From the NCBI RefSeq assembly GCF_022369435.1, contig NZ_CP059597.1, positions 1,240,001 through 1,304,000 on the forward strand: a stretch of DNA of 64,000 nucleotides, read 5' to 3'. Below, in pieces: positions 47,463 to 57,005 of this stretch. A program made the translations under genes and the position numbers. This stretch comes from Campylobacter sp. RM10537. GTDB taxonomy: Bacteria; Campylobacterota; Campylobacteria; Campylobacterales; Campylobacteraceae. Each line of letters begins with the position of its first letter. Positions within the stretch are counted from its first letter, which is position 1. The notes beneath the pieces were generated by a model. It saw only the letters and a program-made list of their open reading frames with translations. It had not been told where the DNA came from and made no database searches.

Positions 47463-47711
47463 ATGAAAAAGACGGCGCAACAAAACTTAATAAGTTTATC
47501 AAAACCATTTAAAAAGGAGTATATCATCAAAAAAGTTAAATATTTTATCTTGGATAAGGAATTTTATTCTTATCCTATATTAAGTCAAGAAATTATTTGT
47601 CCTTATTGTAATCAATTATTTCATATAGAATATACTTCAAATTTGAAGCAAATGCAAAAAGAATGTCCTTTTTGCAAAAATATAATGAAAATTTATTTAA
47701 ATAAACAATAA
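47463..47711 (+). CDS. Small CPxC zinc-ribbon protein, start uncertain
   Basis: The recognisable part is a single zinc-ribbon: IICPYCNQLFHIEY then KECPFCKNIMKIYL (two Cys-Pro-x-Cys knuckles about 22 residues apart). This resembles small CPxCG-type cysteine-rich proteins of unknown role. The first ATG (47463) would translate 20 residues overlapping the restored glycosyltransferase frame and has no good ribosome site. AAAAAGGAG at 47511-47519 is excellent but is followed by ATC-ATC-AAA (47523-47531), so the real start may be a non-standard ATC at 47526 giving about 61 residues. Confidence 0.6.
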   Translation: MKKTAQQNLISLSKPFKKEYIIKKVKYFILDKEFYSYPILSQEIICPYCNQLFHIEYTSNLKQMQKECPFCKNIMKIYLNKQ

Positions 47712-48602
47712 TTATCTGGTCTCAAAAAAAGCACTTTTATAAATTAGTTGAGTAAAACTTTGACTTATTAAACTTGAAGTTTTATTCTCTAAACGATTGA
47801 ATAATTTATCAATTTTATCTTCTTCTTTCCAAATAGGCGTTTGAACCTTGCTAAGCTTTTCAAGTTCTTTTTTAGCATTTTCATAATTGCTTATATTGTC
47901 AATTAACCCCAATTCTTTAGCTTTTTGCGCTAAAAATACTCTTGCATTAGCCCAAGTATTTTTTTGAGCCTTATCTAAATTTCTTTCTTTAGCAACAAAA
48001 TCAACAAATAAATCATAACTTTGGTCAATTAAATTCTGTAAATATTGTTTTTCCTTGCCACTCCAAGCCCTTGTAAAAGTTCCCGCACTTTTAAATTCTC
48101 CCGCTTGTATAGTTTGTTCTTTAATGCCTAATTTATTAGCCAATTCGCTAATATCAGCCCCTTGCATAATCACTCCAATTGACCCTATAAAACTTGCAGG
48201 ATTAGCTAAAATTTTATTAGCCCCTACTCCTGCTAAATAACTTCCACTTGCCATAGTACCGCTTGCATAAACCACCACAGGTTTTTTTGCTCTTAAATCT
48301 TTTATAGCTAAAGCAAGTTCCATGCTTGGAGCAAAAGCACCTCCTGGGGAATCAATTACAAAAAGAACTCCTTTAATCTGATTATCATTTTTAGCCTTAA
48401 TTATTTTTTCTAACACAGAAGAACTATCGAAAATTTCACCCTTTAAATCAATGCGTTCTAAATTAGCAAAATGCGAATTTGAACCTTGATTTGAGGCAAA
48501 AATCCAAATTATAATCAAAAATAAAACAAAAGTTTTAAAATAAGTATTGATAAATTTAATACCATTTCCTAAAATTTTAAAAAACGATTTTATAAGCTGC
48601 AT
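47712..48602 (-). CDS. sppA: Signal peptide peptidase SppA
   Basis: The 296-aa membrane-anchored serine protease has one N-terminal helix (about 20-37). The catalytic Ser is in ASGTMASGSYLAG (about 115-127) and the Lys in IQAGEFKSAGTFTRAW (about 164-180). VLFVIDSPGGAFAPS is the oxyanion strand. It degrades leftover signal peptides in the inner membrane. The start overlaps the end of the deaminase gene by 13 bp. Confidence 0.93.
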   Translation of the reverse strand: MQLIKSFFKILGNGIKFINTYFKTFVLFLIIIWIFASNQGSNSHFANLERIDLKGEIFDSSSVLEKIIKAKNDNQIKGVLFVIDSPGGAFAPSMELALAIKDLRAKKPVVVYASGTMASGSYLAGVGANKILANPASFIGSIGVIMQGADISELANKLGIKEQTIQAGEFKSAGTFTRAWSGKEKQYLQNLIDQSYDLFVDFVAKERNLDKAQKNTWANARVFLAQKAKELGLIDNISNYENAKKELEKLSKVQTPIWKEEDKIDKLFNRLENKTSSLISQSFTQLIYKSAFFETR

Positions 48603-49819
48603 TCCCTTCCTTTTATAAAAATTTTTTCTACTTCTTTAGCATTTAAAATTAATTGCAAAGGTGCTTGTTTTTTTTCACATTCTCCAAGATTAAAAATGCT
48701 AAAATCTGCATTTTTTCCAATTTTTAGCTCTCCTGCATTTAAATTTAAAGCTCTTGCAGGATAGAGCGTTGCCATTTGTAAAAGCTTAGACGCCAAATTT
48801 AACAAATCTTCTCCTTGATGAATTAATAAATTTGCACGCATTTCATCAAGTAACGATAAAGAAATATTAGAGCTAAGTCCATCAGTTCCAAGATGAATAT
48901 TTAAACCACTCTTTAACGCTTTTTTTAAATCAAATTTTTTTTGACTTAAAAGACGGTTTGAAAAGGCGCAATGAGTTATAGAATGGTAAGTTTTATCAAG
49001 CCATTCATATTCTTTTAAATATACACAATGCGTAAAAAGAGTTTTAATATTTTCAAAAAGCATTACATAATCTTTTGGGGTATAAAATGGTCTAGGATTG
49101 GGTATAAAATTTTCCAACCATTTTTTAAATCCACCTTGTGCTTTTCTCAACCAAATATTTTCAGCCCTGCTTTCTAAAAAATGAGTACTGACTAACAAAT
49201 CATATTTTCTTGCCAAATCAAGTGCAAAATGAGCAAGTTTTGGATGAGTAGAATAAGCAGAATGCACAGAAATCGCAGGGATAAAAAATTCACTTTTATA
49301 TTTTAAAGAATTTTCAAATCTTTGCAAAAATTCAACTTTTTTTTCCTCAATTTGATTTTCATTTGTACCTAAAATTTCATTAAAATAAACAAAACGTATG
49401 CCATTTTCACTCGCTTTTAAACAAGCATTAAAATCGCTACCAAAACTTGAAATTTCACCTATAGTTCCTACTCCACTTCTTTGTATTTTTTTTATATTCT
49501 CAAAAATCAATTCTTCTTTAGCTTTAGCACTTAAAAATGAACGTGACTTAATCACGCTTTTAAGCCAAATTAAAAACTCTCCAAAATGCAAAGTTGTAGA
49601 ATTAGCACTAAATTCTAAATGCGTATGCGGGTTAATGAAAGCTGGAATAATAATGCAGTTTTGATCTGTTTTTATCCATTTTGCCTGAGGATATTTTTTT
49701 AACAATTCCTCAAGCTTTCCAAATTCTAAAATTTCATCCTTAAAAACAAAGGCTTGGTTTTCTAAAATAGTAAAATTTTCATCACATAAAAAAAGATATT
49801 TCGCACCGATAATATACAC
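48590..49819 (-). CDS. mqnX: Aminofutalosine deaminase (menaquinone pathway)
   Basis: This amidohydrolase converts 6-amino-6-deoxyfutalosine to futalosine in the alternative menaquinone route used by Campylobacter and Helicobacter. Metal ligands are visible: NPHTHLEF (about 61), STHFLESRAE, THCVYL and LGTDGLSSN. A longer frame starts at 49846, but the likely -10 TACAAT lies at 49850-49845 so that ATG would not be transcribed. GTG 49819 has AAGGA 8 nt upstream and gives a 409-aa protein beginning MYIIGAKYLFLCDE. Confidence 0.88.
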   Translation of the reverse strand: MYIIGAKYLFLCDENFTILENQAFVFKDEILEFGKLEELLKKYPQAKWIKTDQNCIIIPAFINPHTHLEFSANSTTLHFGEFLIWLKSVIKSRSFLSAKAKEELIFENIKKIQRSGVGTIGEISSFGSDFNACLKASENGIRFVYFNEILGTNENQIEEKKVEFLQRFENSLKYKSEFFIPAISVHSAYSTHPKLAHFALDLARKYDLLVSTHFLESRAENIWLRKAQGGFKKWLENFIPNPRPFYTPKDYVMLFENIKTLFTHCVYLKEYEWLDKTYHSITHCAFSNRLLSQKKFDLKKALKSGLNIHLGTDGLSSNISLSLLDEMRANLLIHQGEDLLNLASKLLQMATLYPARALNLNAGELKIGKNADFSIFNLGECEKKQAPLQLILNAKEVEKIFIKGRECSL

Positions 49820-49844
49820 AAATTTTTCCTTAAATAAAATCATC

Positions 49845-49850
49845 ATTGTA
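49845..49850 (-). promoter_or_regulatory. mqnX promoter, extended -10 TGCTACAAT
   Basis: On the minus strand TTTTTGCTACAATG; TACAAT with an upstream TG. Transcription would start near 49838, which decides the GTG start at 49819. Confidence 0.5.
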
Positions 49851-49872
49851 GCAAAAATTTATTTTAAAATGT

Positions 49873-49878
49873 TATAAT
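49873..49878 (+). promoter_or_regulatory. aroQ promoter, -10 TATAAT
   Basis: TGTTATAATAG lies about 36 bp before the aroQ ATG. It is divergent from the mqnX promoter about 25 bp away. Confidence 0.6.
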
Positions 49879-49913
49879 AGAAAGTTAAAAATAATTTTTA
49901 AGGTGAATTTGTT

Positions 49914-50393
49914 ATGAAAATAATGGTCATTCAAGGTCCAAATATAAACATGCTAGGAGTACGAGAGATCAATATTTATGGTGCAATGAAAATGGATGAT
50001 ATCCACGAACAAATGAAAATTGCAGCATCTCAAAATAATATTGAACTTGACTTTTTTCAAAGTAATTTTGAAGGTGAGATTGTAGATAAAATTCAAGAAT
50101 GCTTGGGCACTAAAGATGGGATTATTATAAATGCTGGAGCTTATACTCATACTTCTGTAGCAATTCGTGATGCAATAGCCGCAGTAGCTTTACCAACCGT
50201 AGAAGTTCATATTTCTAATACTCACCGTAGAGAAGAATTTCGTCAAAAAAGCTTAATTGCTCCAGTTTGCTCTGGATCGATTGTAGGTTTTGGTCCTTTT
50301 GGATATCATTTGGCTCTTATGGGTGTGATGCAAATTTGCGATCAAATTAATAATTTGCGTAGCATGCAAGCACAAGCACAGGTTAAAAATTAA
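49914..50393 (+). CDS. aroQ: 3-dehydroquinate dehydratase, type II
   Basis: It is the third step of the shikimate pathway. The 159-aa type II enzyme has [18 protein letters not shown] (active-site Arg and Tyr), [16 protein letters not shown], and [14 protein letters not shown] with the catalytic His. It starts the plus-strand run aroQ-folK-flhF, with an AAGGTG ribosome site. Confidence 0.96.
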   Translation: MKIMVIQGPNINMLGVREINIYGAMKMDDIHEQMKIAASQNNIELDFFQSNFEGEIVDKIQECLGTKDGIIINAGAYTHTSVAIRDAIAAVALPTVEVHISNTHRREEFRQKSLIAPVCSGSIVGFGPFGYHLALMGVMQICDQINNLRSMQAQAQVKN

Positions 50394-50399
50394 ACCATA

Positions 50400-50882
50400 A
50401 TGCTAAAAATAAAAGGGGCAAGACGACTAGAAAAAAGTCGTTTTTTTCCTTATTTTAGCCGAAATAAAAAGGATTTTAAATATTTTGCTATTTTGGGTCT
50501 AGGAAGTAATATAGAACCTGAGAAAAAACGTTTTGATGCTTTGTTTAGAAAATTCATGGATGATAAGAGAGTAAAAGTTTTAGAAACTTCACCTTATCTT
50601 ATTAATGAAGCTTTTGGATTTAAAGCTCAAAAAGATTTTACCAATGCTATTATGCTTGTACAAACAAATTTACACGCAAGAGCTTTTTTGAAAGTTTTAC
50701 TTTTTTATGAGTTGAAATTTAAACGCAAAAGAACTTTCAAAAACGCTCCTAGAACACTTGATTTAGATCTTTTATATTTTTCTAAAAAAGTTAAGTGTGA
50801 TGCGTGGTGCAAGGTGCCTCATCATGGGGTCAAAGAAAGAATAAGCGTAATTTTACCTTTGGGCTTGATAAAAGGATTATAA
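50400..50882 (+). CDS. folK: HPPK, 6-hydroxymethyl-dihydropterin pyrophosphokinase
   Basis: This folate pathway enzyme has GLGSNIEPEKKRFDAL (about 34-49), a central PYLINEAFGF, and the ATP/Mg site RTLDLDLLYFSKK (about 119-131). About 30 basic residues precede the usual start of the fold (MLKIKGARRLEKSRFFPYFSR), an N-terminal extension also expected in relatives. It ends one base before flhF. Confidence 0.92.
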   Translation: MLKIKGARRLEKSRFFPYFSRNKKDFKYFAILGLGSNIEPEKKRFDALFRKFMDDKRVKVLETSPYLINEAFGFKAQKDFTNAIMLVQTNLHARAFLKVLLFYELKFKRKRTFKNAPRTLDLDLLYFSKKVKCDAWCKVPHHGVKERISVILPLGLIKGL

Positions 50883-52316
50883 ATGGGACAACTTATCCAT
50901 ACCTTTACCGTTGAAGATACAGAACAAATCATACCTAAAGTCAAAGAAGACTACGGCGATAAAGCACTCATTATTACCAATAAACAAATTCGTCCAAAAA
51001 CCCTTAATCGTGGTGCACTTTATGAAGTTATGGTCGCTATTGAAGAAGCAGATTATCACGAACATCTTAAAAAAATGGGGAAAAGTTTACCTCCTAAAAA
51101 GCCTATTCAAAAAAATATTTCAAATGCTAATATCATAGAAAAACCGAAAACCAAAACTACAAATATAAGCGAAGATGAAGATGTTATTCTTGATTTTTCA
51201 AATGCAAAAGCAAGTTTAAATTTAGGCGCATCTAGAATTGAAAATAAAAATTATCAAGATTTTCCACCAAGCAAAATAAATCCTAATGCATCAATGGATT
51301 TTAATGATTTTAAAGAACGTTTAAGTGAAGTTAGCAGTGAAATCTCTAAAGTAACCAATACGCCTTTAGAAGATTATACACCTCAACCAAACTATAATAA
51401 AAAAATAGAACATGTTGAAAAACAAATCAATAAACTCAATGACAAAATTGATCTTTTGGCTGATATGATGTGGGATGAAAAAGCTGAAGCACGTAATAAC
51501 CTTATCATTCCTCCAGAATTTGCAACCATTTATAAACAAGCTAAAGAAAGTGGGATGCTTGAAAAACATTTAGAAGCTATTATGAAAGCAACAATTGAAA
51601 ACATGCCAACTTCAATGAAAACCAACAAAGAAGCAGTTCAAAGATATTTTTACTCTCTTTTGAGAAATATTTTACCTTGTCGCATTGAAAGTGATATTAA
51701 AAAGCAAAAAATTATGATGTTAGTTGGCCCAACAGGAGTAGGAAAAACGACAACTTTGGCAAAATTAGCTTTTAGATATGCTTATGGAGATAAACGCTAC
51801 AAAACTGGCATTATCACGCTTGATACTTATAGAATTGGTGCTGTGGAACAACTTTTTCAATATGCTAAGATGATGAAGCTTCCTATTATTGATAGTATAG
51901 AGCCAAAAGATCTTGACGAGGCTATTAAAAGCTTAAATAATTGTGAAATTATTTTAGTTGATACCATAGGAAATTCTCAATATGATCAGAGCAAACTTGC
52001 TAAAACAAAAGAATTTTTAATGCATTCTAATGCTGAAATTGATGTTAATTTAGTGATTTCAGCAAATACAAAACATGAAGATTTGATGGAAATTTATAAA
52101 AATTTCTCATTTTTAAATATAGACACTCTTATTATCACCAAATTTGATGAAACTAAAGTGTTTGGAAATATATTTTCTCTTATTTATGAAACAAATATAC
52201 CTCTTAGCTTTTTTTCAACCGGGCAAGAAGTTCCAGATGATATAGAAGTAGCAAACAGTGACTTTTTAGTTCGCTGCATCCTAGAAGGTTTTAACAAAGG
52301 AAAAAACAATGGATAA
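50883..52316 (+). CDS. flhF: Flagellar SRP-like GTPase FlhF
   Basis: The 477-aa protein has an N-terminal region, a flexible charged linker (about 75-180), and an SRP-type NG domain with P-loop [15 protein letters not shown] (about 282), [11 protein letters not shown] and the DTIGNS motif. It places the polar flagellum and, in C. jejuni, is needed for sigma54-dependent flagellar genes. It heads the operon flhF-flhG-(small)-fliA-fliM-fliY and overlaps flhG by 8 bp. Confidence 0.96.
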   Translation: MGQLIHTFTVEDTEQIIPKVKEDYGDKALIITNKQIRPKTLNRGALYEVMVAIEEADYHEHLKKMGKSLPPKKPIQKNISNANIIEKPKTKTTNISEDEDVILDFSNAKASLNLGASRIENKNYQDFPPSKINPNASMDFNDFKERLSEVSSEISKVTNTPLEDYTPQPNYNKKIEHVEKQINKLNDKIDLLADMMWDEKAEARNNLIIPPEFATIYKQAKESGMLEKHLEAIMKATIENMPTSMKTNKEAVQRYFYSLLRNILPCRIESDIKKQKIMMLVGPTGVGKTTTLAKLAFRYAYGDKRYKTGIITLDTYRIGAVEQLFQYAKMMKLPIIDSIEPKDLDEAIKSLNNCEIILVDTIGNSQYDQSKLAKTKEFLMHSNAEIDVNLVISANTKHEDLMEIYKNFSFLNIDTLIITKFDETKVFGNIFSLIYETNIPLSFFSTGQEVPDDIEVANSDFLVRCILEGFNKGKNNG

Positions 52317-53175
52317 TCAAGCCAATAAACTTCGTTCTTTAATGAATCAAAATGGTAGTAAAAAATCTCAAAATACTCATTTTATAGCCATTACAAGCGG
52401 TAAAGGTGGAGTGGGTAAAAGTACTATCAGTGCAAATTTAGCTAATGTTTTAGCAAATAATGGATATAAAGTGGGATTATTTGATGCTGATATTGGCTTG
52501 GCAAATTTAGATGTAATTTTAAATGTTCGTATCCATAAAAACCTTTTGCATGTTTTACGTGGGGAATGCTCCTTAGAGGATATACTCATCGAAGTAAAAC
52601 CTAACTTATGGCTTATACCAGGTGAAAGCGGAGATGAAATTTTAAAATACAATGATAAAAATATTTATGAAAGATTTTTAAATCAAGCAAGTATTTTAGA
52701 TGAACTTGATTTTCTCATTATAGATACAGGTGCAGGAATTGGCGGCAATACCCTAAATTTTTTAGAAATGGCTGATGAGGTTATTGTTGTAACAGTTCCA
52801 GATCCTGCTGCAATCACAGATGCCTATGCTACCATCAAAACTACTTCAAAAACTAAAGAAAATTTACTTATGTTATTTAACGTGGTAAAAAATGAAAAAG
52901 AAGCCTTAAAAGTTTTTGAAAATATTAAAAAAGTAGCAGATGCTAATATTAAAAATCCTCTTAATTTAGAATTTTTAGGACACTTAAGCTCCTCAAAAGA
53001 TGTCAGCTCAAGTATAAAAAAACGTACTTTATTTACAGACGAAAATACTAATGCAAGCGATGAGTTAAAATCCCTAGCTTCTAAGCTTTTATATAGGTTG
53101 GAACGAAAAATGCTTGATAATGTTTCAAGCCGAAGTTTTTCAAATTTCTTTAGAAAAATTATCGAAAGATTTTAA
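52309..53175 (+). CDS. flhG: Flagellar number regulator FlhG (MinD-like)
   Basis: A 288-aa ParA/MinD-type ATPase with deviant Walker [17 protein letters not shown] (about 27-42), [14 protein letters not shown], and IIDTGAGIG. It limits flagellar number by acting on FlhF. The C-terminal amphipathic segment ([13 protein letters not shown]) could be a membrane-targeting helix. It is in the flhF operon with overlap upstream. Confidence 0.95.
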   Translation: MDNQANKLRSLMNQNGSKKSQNTHFIAITSGKGGVGKSTISANLANVLANNGYKVGLFDADIGLANLDVILNVRIHKNLLHVLRGECSLEDILIEVKPNLWLIPGESGDEILKYNDKNIYERFLNQASILDELDFLIIDTGAGIGGNTLNFLEMADEVIVVTVPDPAAITDAYATIKTTSKTKENLLMLFNVVKNEKEALKVFENIKKVADANIKNPLNLEFLGHLSSSKDVSSSIKKRTLFTDENTNASDELKSLASKLLYRLERKMLDNVSSRSFSNFFRKIIERF

Positions 53176-53189
53176 ATAAAGAAGAGATA

Positions 53190-53546
53190 ATGAGACCAGA
53201 AAATTATGTAGCATTTTTTACAGTTTGTGGATTTTTTATAGGTTTAGCTTTTAGTGTTGTAAGTATTGATGGTCCTTTTGATATTTTAATCTTTACTTGT
53301 CTAATCACCTTTATGTTTTATGTTTGTATTCATATTGCTATTATTTGCTTTATTGATATTAAAAAAATTAGTGGAAGAATTTTTAATAAAAATGAATATG
53401 AAAGAACAAGCAATAATATCATCAATGATCTTGTAATCCGAGAAAAGAAAATGGATATAATTTTAGAAAAATTAGAACAAGAAAGAGAAGAACTTAAGAA
53501 AAACGAATCAAAAGAAAGACGTAAGCATGCAAAAAAAGCCGCCTAA
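53190..53546 (+). CDS. Small two-helix membrane protein between flhG and fliA
   Basis: The 118-aa protein has two hydrophobic segments (about 8-25 and 30-58) and a charged, coiled-coil-like cytosolic tail (IREKKMDIILEKLEQEREELKKNESKERRK in pieces). I know no function. Its fixed place in the flagellar operon and the 20-bp overlap with fliA suggest a motility link or a coupling role for fliA translation. Confidence 0.8.
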   Translation: MRPENYVAFFTVCGFFIGLAFSVVSIDGPFDILIFTCLITFMFYVCIHIAIICFIDIKKISGRIFNKNEYERTSNNIINDLVIREKKMDIILEKLEQEREELKKNESKERRKHAKKAA

Positions 53547-54219
53547 AGCTTATATCCAAACAATAAAAAACGAACAGGATCAATTGGTTTTATCCTATAT
53601 GCCGGCTCTTCGTGCCATGGCATTTCGTTTAAAAGAACGCTTACCTTCTAGTATTGATGTTAATGACCTTATTAGCGTCGGAGTAGAAGAAATGATTAAA
53701 CTTTCTCGTCGCTATGATAAAGAACAAAATGATAGTTTTTGGGGTTTTGCAAGAAAAAGAGTTAATGGCTCTATGCTTGATTTTTTACGCTCTTTAGATG
53801 TTATGAGTCGCAACAATCGAAAAATTATCAAAGATATTGATAATTTAATTGATGAGTATTTTAGAGAAAATGAAGAAGAGCCAGATGATGAATATTTAGC
53901 AAAAAAACTTGATTTAGATGTAGAAAAAATTAAAGAAGTTCGCACAGCGCATGCTATCAGTTATACTTTGCCTATAGATGAACAAATAGAACTTTATAAC
54001 GAAGATGATACCTTAGAAAAATTGGAAAAAGAAGAGTTTTTAGAAAAAATTCATGAAATTTTAGAAGATTTAAAAGAACGCGATCAACTCATTATTCAGC
54101 TTTATTATTATGAAGAATTAAGTCTTAAAGAAATCAGTGAAATTTTAGATATTAGCGAAAGCAGAATTTCTCAAATTCATAAAAAACTTCTTAAAAAACT
54201 TAGAGAAAGGCTCGTTTAA
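53527..54219 (+). CDS. fliA: Flagellar sigma factor sigma28
   Basis: The 230-aa sigma factor of the FliA type has region 2 (YMPALRAMAFRLKERLPSSIDVNDLISVGVEEMI; MLDFLRSLD) and region 4 with the helix-turn-helix YYEELSLKEISEILDISESRISQIHKKLLKKL. It directs late flagellar genes, including the YjfB-like gene proposed in this window. The start lies inside the preceding small gene and the stop overlaps fliM by one base. Confidence 0.96.
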   Translation: MQKKPPKAYIQTIKNEQDQLVLSYMPALRAMAFRLKERLPSSIDVNDLISVGVEEMIKLSRRYDKEQNDSFWGFARKRVNGSMLDFLRSLDVMSRNNRKIIKDIDNLIDEYFRENEEEPDDEYLAKKLDLDVEKIKEVRTAHAISYTLPIDEQIELYNEDDTLEKLEKEEFLEKIHEILEDLKERDQLIIQLYYYEELSLKEISEILDISESRISQIHKKLLKKLRERLV

Positions 54220-55298
54220 TGGCAGAAATACTCTCTCAAGAAGAAATTGATGCTTTACTTGAAGTCGTTGATGATACAGACGCGCCCACAGCGTCAAATT
54301 CTAAAGAAGATAAAGAAGAAAGAAATATCGTTGTATATGATTTTAAACGTCCTAACAGGGTTTCAAAAGAACAATTAAGAACGATAAAAGGCATACATGA
54401 CAAACTTGCAAGAAATTTAGCCTCTCAAATTTCATCGATGATGAGAAGTATTGTTGAAACAAAACTTCATTCTGTTGATCAAATGACTTATGGAGAATTT
54501 TTAATGTCGCTCCCAAGTCCTACAAGTTTTAACGTATTCTCTATTAAACCATTGGACGGAAACTGTGTATTAGAAATCAATCCAAGCATTGCCTTTCCTA
54601 TGATTGATAGACTTTTAGGGGGTCAAGGTGATAGTTATGAGGCATCAAGAGAACTTACGGATATAGAACTTAATTTGCTTGATTCTATTTTACGTATTAT
54701 TATGCAAAGACTTAAAGAAAGTTGGGCTGGGGTTACTGAAATTTATCCAAGCGTTGAAGCTAAAGAATCAAGTCCAAATGTTGTTCAAATTGTATCACAA
54801 AATGAAATTGTGATTATGGTTGTTATGGAAATTATTATAGGGAATTCAAGCGGTATGGTTAATATCTGCTATCCTGTTGTGCACTTAGAAAGTATTCTAA
54901 GTCGTTTAGCAAATCGCGATATTATGATGGGTGAAACTTCAGCGAAAAAATCAAGAAATAAAGAACTTAAAACTTTGATTGGACGTGCTGAAGTTGTTTA
55001 TGAAGCTATTTTAGGTAAAACCTTAATCAGTGTTAATGAATTCTTAGAATTAAAACAAGGAGATATTTTAAGACTTGATAGGGAAGCTGATGATAAAGCT
55101 ATAGTTAGCATTGATAAAAAAGATGTATTTTTAGCACAAATTGGTCTACATCGTTTTAGAAAATCAATTAAAATCATCGAGCTTATACGTACCGATAAAG
55201 ATGAAATTAAAGAGATTTTAGAAAAATATGAAGAAGAGCGTAAAGCAAAGGCTAATGCTTATGATGAGTCTGAAGATATGGAGGATGAAGAAATATGA
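54219..55298 (+). CDS. fliM: Flagellar motor switch protein FliM
   Basis: The 359-aa C-ring protein starts with the CheY-binding motif ILSQEEIDALLEVV (residues 4-17). The middle CheC-like domain is at about 45-230 (LPSPTSFNVFSIKPLDG; MIDRLLGGQGD). The C-terminal SpoA domain covers about 260-335 (FLELKQGDILRLDREADDKAIVSID). It overlaps fliY by 4 bp. Confidence 0.97.
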   Translation: MAEILSQEEIDALLEVVDDTDAPTASNSKEDKEERNIVVYDFKRPNRVSKEQLRTIKGIHDKLARNLASQISSMMRSIVETKLHSVDQMTYGEFLMSLPSPTSFNVFSIKPLDGNCVLEINPSIAFPMIDRLLGGQGDSYEASRELTDIELNLLDSILRIIMQRLKESWAGVTEIYPSVEAKESSPNVVQIVSQNEIVIMVVMEIIIGNSSGMVNICYPVVHLESILSRLANRDIMMGETSAKKSRNKELKTLIGRAEVVYEAILGKTLISVNEFLELKQGDILRLDREADDKAIVSIDKKDVFLAQIGLHRFRKSIKIIELIRTDKDEIKEILEKYEEERKAKANAYDESEDMEDEEI

Positions 55299-56131
55299 TT
55301 AATGATTTTTTGAAATTATTTACAAATGAATGTATTAGCACTATAGAAGGATTAACAGGAAAAAGCGCAGAATTTAGTGAATATAAAGAATTTGATGTTT
55401 CATCTCAAGACACACTAAAACCTCCTTTGGTTTTTGCTATTTTTAATGTTAATGACAATGCAAAAATAGGAATTTTAGCCAGTTCTATTCTTATGAGCGC
55501 TATTGGAGAATGGATGATGGGCGAAGAAGAAATTTCCAAAAATGATCAATTAGGTCCTGATGAAATGGATGCTGCCAAAGAAGCTATACAAAATATCATT
55601 TCAGCTTTTTCAACTACCCTAGGCGCCCAAAAAGAAATTCCAAATATGGATTTTAGTATTTCTTCGTGTGATTTTGTATCTGATAGTGTTGATTTTAAAG
55701 ACTTTGTAAAACTTTATTTTTTCGATGTTAAAATACAAGATTTAGAAGAGCAAATTTCTTTAGTTATGGATCAAAACTTATACAATATTTTAAGTGGAAA
55801 ATCAGATGAGGCAAATTCTCAAAATAATACCCAATCTAACGAAGAAAGACACTTTAATATTAGCGAAGAACTTAAAAACATTAATTTAATTATGGATGTT
55901 CGTTTGCCAGTTCGCGTTCGTATAGGAAATAAAAAAATGCTCCTAAAAGATGTTTTAACGATGGATATAGGCTCTGTTGTAGAACTTAATCAGCTTGCCA
56001 ATGATCCTCTTGAAATTTTAATAGGTGAAAAAAGAGTTGCCTACGGAGAAGTGGTAATCGTAGATGGAAATTTTGGAGTGCAAATTACAGAAATAGGCTC
56101 CAAAAAAGAAAGATTAGAGCAATTAAGATAA
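55295..56131 (+). CDS. fliY: Flagellar motor switch protein FliY
   Basis: The 278-aa second switch protein, of FliY type, has a CheC-like region (about 40-170) and a C-terminal FliN-like SpoA domain with DVRLPVRVRIGNKKMLLKDVLTMDIGSVVELNQLANDPLEI split over the strands. It ends the flagellar operon at a strong terminator. Campylobacter also encodes FliN elsewhere. Confidence 0.95.
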   Translation: MINDFLKLFTNECISTIEGLTGKSAEFSEYKEFDVSSQDTLKPPLVFAIFNVNDNAKIGILASSILMSAIGEWMMGEEEISKNDQLGPDEMDAAKEAIQNIISAFSTTLGAQKEIPNMDFSISSCDFVSDSVDFKDFVKLYFFDVKIQDLEEQISLVMDQNLYNILSGKSDEANSQNNTQSNEERHFNISEELKNINLIMDVRLPVRVRIGNKKMLLKDVLTMDIGSVVELNQLANDPLEILIGEKRVAYGEVVIVDGNFGVQITEIGSKKERLEQLR

Positions 56132-56157
56132 ATTTTATAATTTATCTTAATTTTATA
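56121..56157 (+). terminator. Terminator of the flhF-fliY operon
   Basis: AATTAAGATAAAT and ATTTATCTTAATT form a perfect 13-bp stem around TTTATA, followed by TTATAAATTTT. The left arm contains the fliY stop codon. Confidence 0.8.
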
Positions 56158-56374
56158 AATTTTAAATACTTTAATAAATTTCTTAAAGCATCTAAGTATA
56201 ATTTATTTCAGTTAGTATTCTAGATATTTGACTTTTTACAAATTTACCATCGATTAAATAAGAATGTGTTTTATCATATCCTTATTTTGCCTTTTAGTTT
56301 GATTTTTCCAAATATTTTAATATTAATAAACTTTTCTTTTAACACAAATAAAGAACTTATTATCAATTTTTAGC

Positions 56375-56380
56375 TAGAAT
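56375..56380 (+). promoter_or_regulatory. Candidate promoter of the LOG gene, -10 TAGAAT
   Basis: TTTTTAGCTAGAATG lies 26 bp before the ATG at 56406 and fits the T-rich extended -10 style of the genus. The remaining 56158-56370 is AT-rich sequence in which I see nothing else. Confidence 0.4.
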
Positions 56381-56405
56381 GAATTTTATTTTTAAAGGTT
56401 ATCAA

Positions 56406-57005
56406 ATGGATAAAAAAATAAGCCAAGATTTAGAAAAATTTGCTAATATACCAGACTTTAAAAAAACCATAACTTTTTTTGGATCTGCAAGATTGAAGAA
56501 AGATGATTTTTACTGCCAACAAGCAAAAATTCTTGCACAAAAATGTGCTGAAAATGATTTTTGCGTGATTAGTGGCGGAGGCGGTGGCATTATGCAAGCA
56601 GCTAATGAAGGTGCTTTTAATGCTGATGCAAATTCTATAAAATCTGTAGGTTTTAACATATTTTTGCCTCATGAGCAAAAATTAAATAATTTTATAGAAT
56701 ATAGTATTACTTTTGAGAGCTTAGCCATACGCAAAATGGCTCTTATTGAAAAGAGTCTTGCTTTTGTGATTTTCCCAGGCGGCTTTGGAACACTTGATGA
56801 GCTTTGTGAAGTTCTTACGCTTAAGCAACTTGAATTTAAGAAAAATGTTCCTATTTTTTTGTTTGGGAGTAAATTTTGGCGAGGTTTTGACGAGTTCGTC
56901 AGAAATTCTTTACTCAAACAAGAAGTAATCTCGCAAGGAGATGAGTTAAAGTATAAAATCACTGACGACTTAGATTTTATAATTAACACTTTAAAGGAAA
57001 TTTAA
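56406..57005 (+). CDS. LOG-family protein (nucleotide 5'-monophosphate phosphoribohydrolase-like)
   Basis: The 199-aa Rossmann-fold protein has FFGSARLK near the start, the [14 protein letters not shown] nucleotide site (about 50-65) and the family motif [16 protein letters not shown] (about 118-133). LOG enzymes hydrolyse nucleoside monophosphates (cytokinin-type activation in plants); the bacterial substrate is unsure. ATG 56406 follows AAAGGTT, better than ATG 56379. It abuts mnmA with a one-base overlap. Confidence 0.9.
   Translation: MDKKISQDLEKFANIPDFKKTITFFGSARLKKDDFYCQQAKILAQKCAENDFCVISGGGGGIMQAANEGAFNADANSIKSVGFNIFLPHEQKLNNFIEYSITFESLAIRKMALIEKSLAFVIFPGGFGTLDELCEVLTLKQLEFKKNVPIFLFGSKFWRGFDEFVRNSLLKQEVISQGDELKYKITDDLDFIINTLKEI

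Noticed and set aside
50400-50500. folK N-terminal extension as a gene fusion
   Set aside because: Only about 30 basic residues with no domain. A later start is not available before the conserved GLGSN motif with a good ribosome site.
56669-56989. 106-aa minus-strand ORF inside the LOG gene
   Set aside because: It mirrors the coding frame of a conserved enzyme; the translation is Ser/Lys-rich with no motif.
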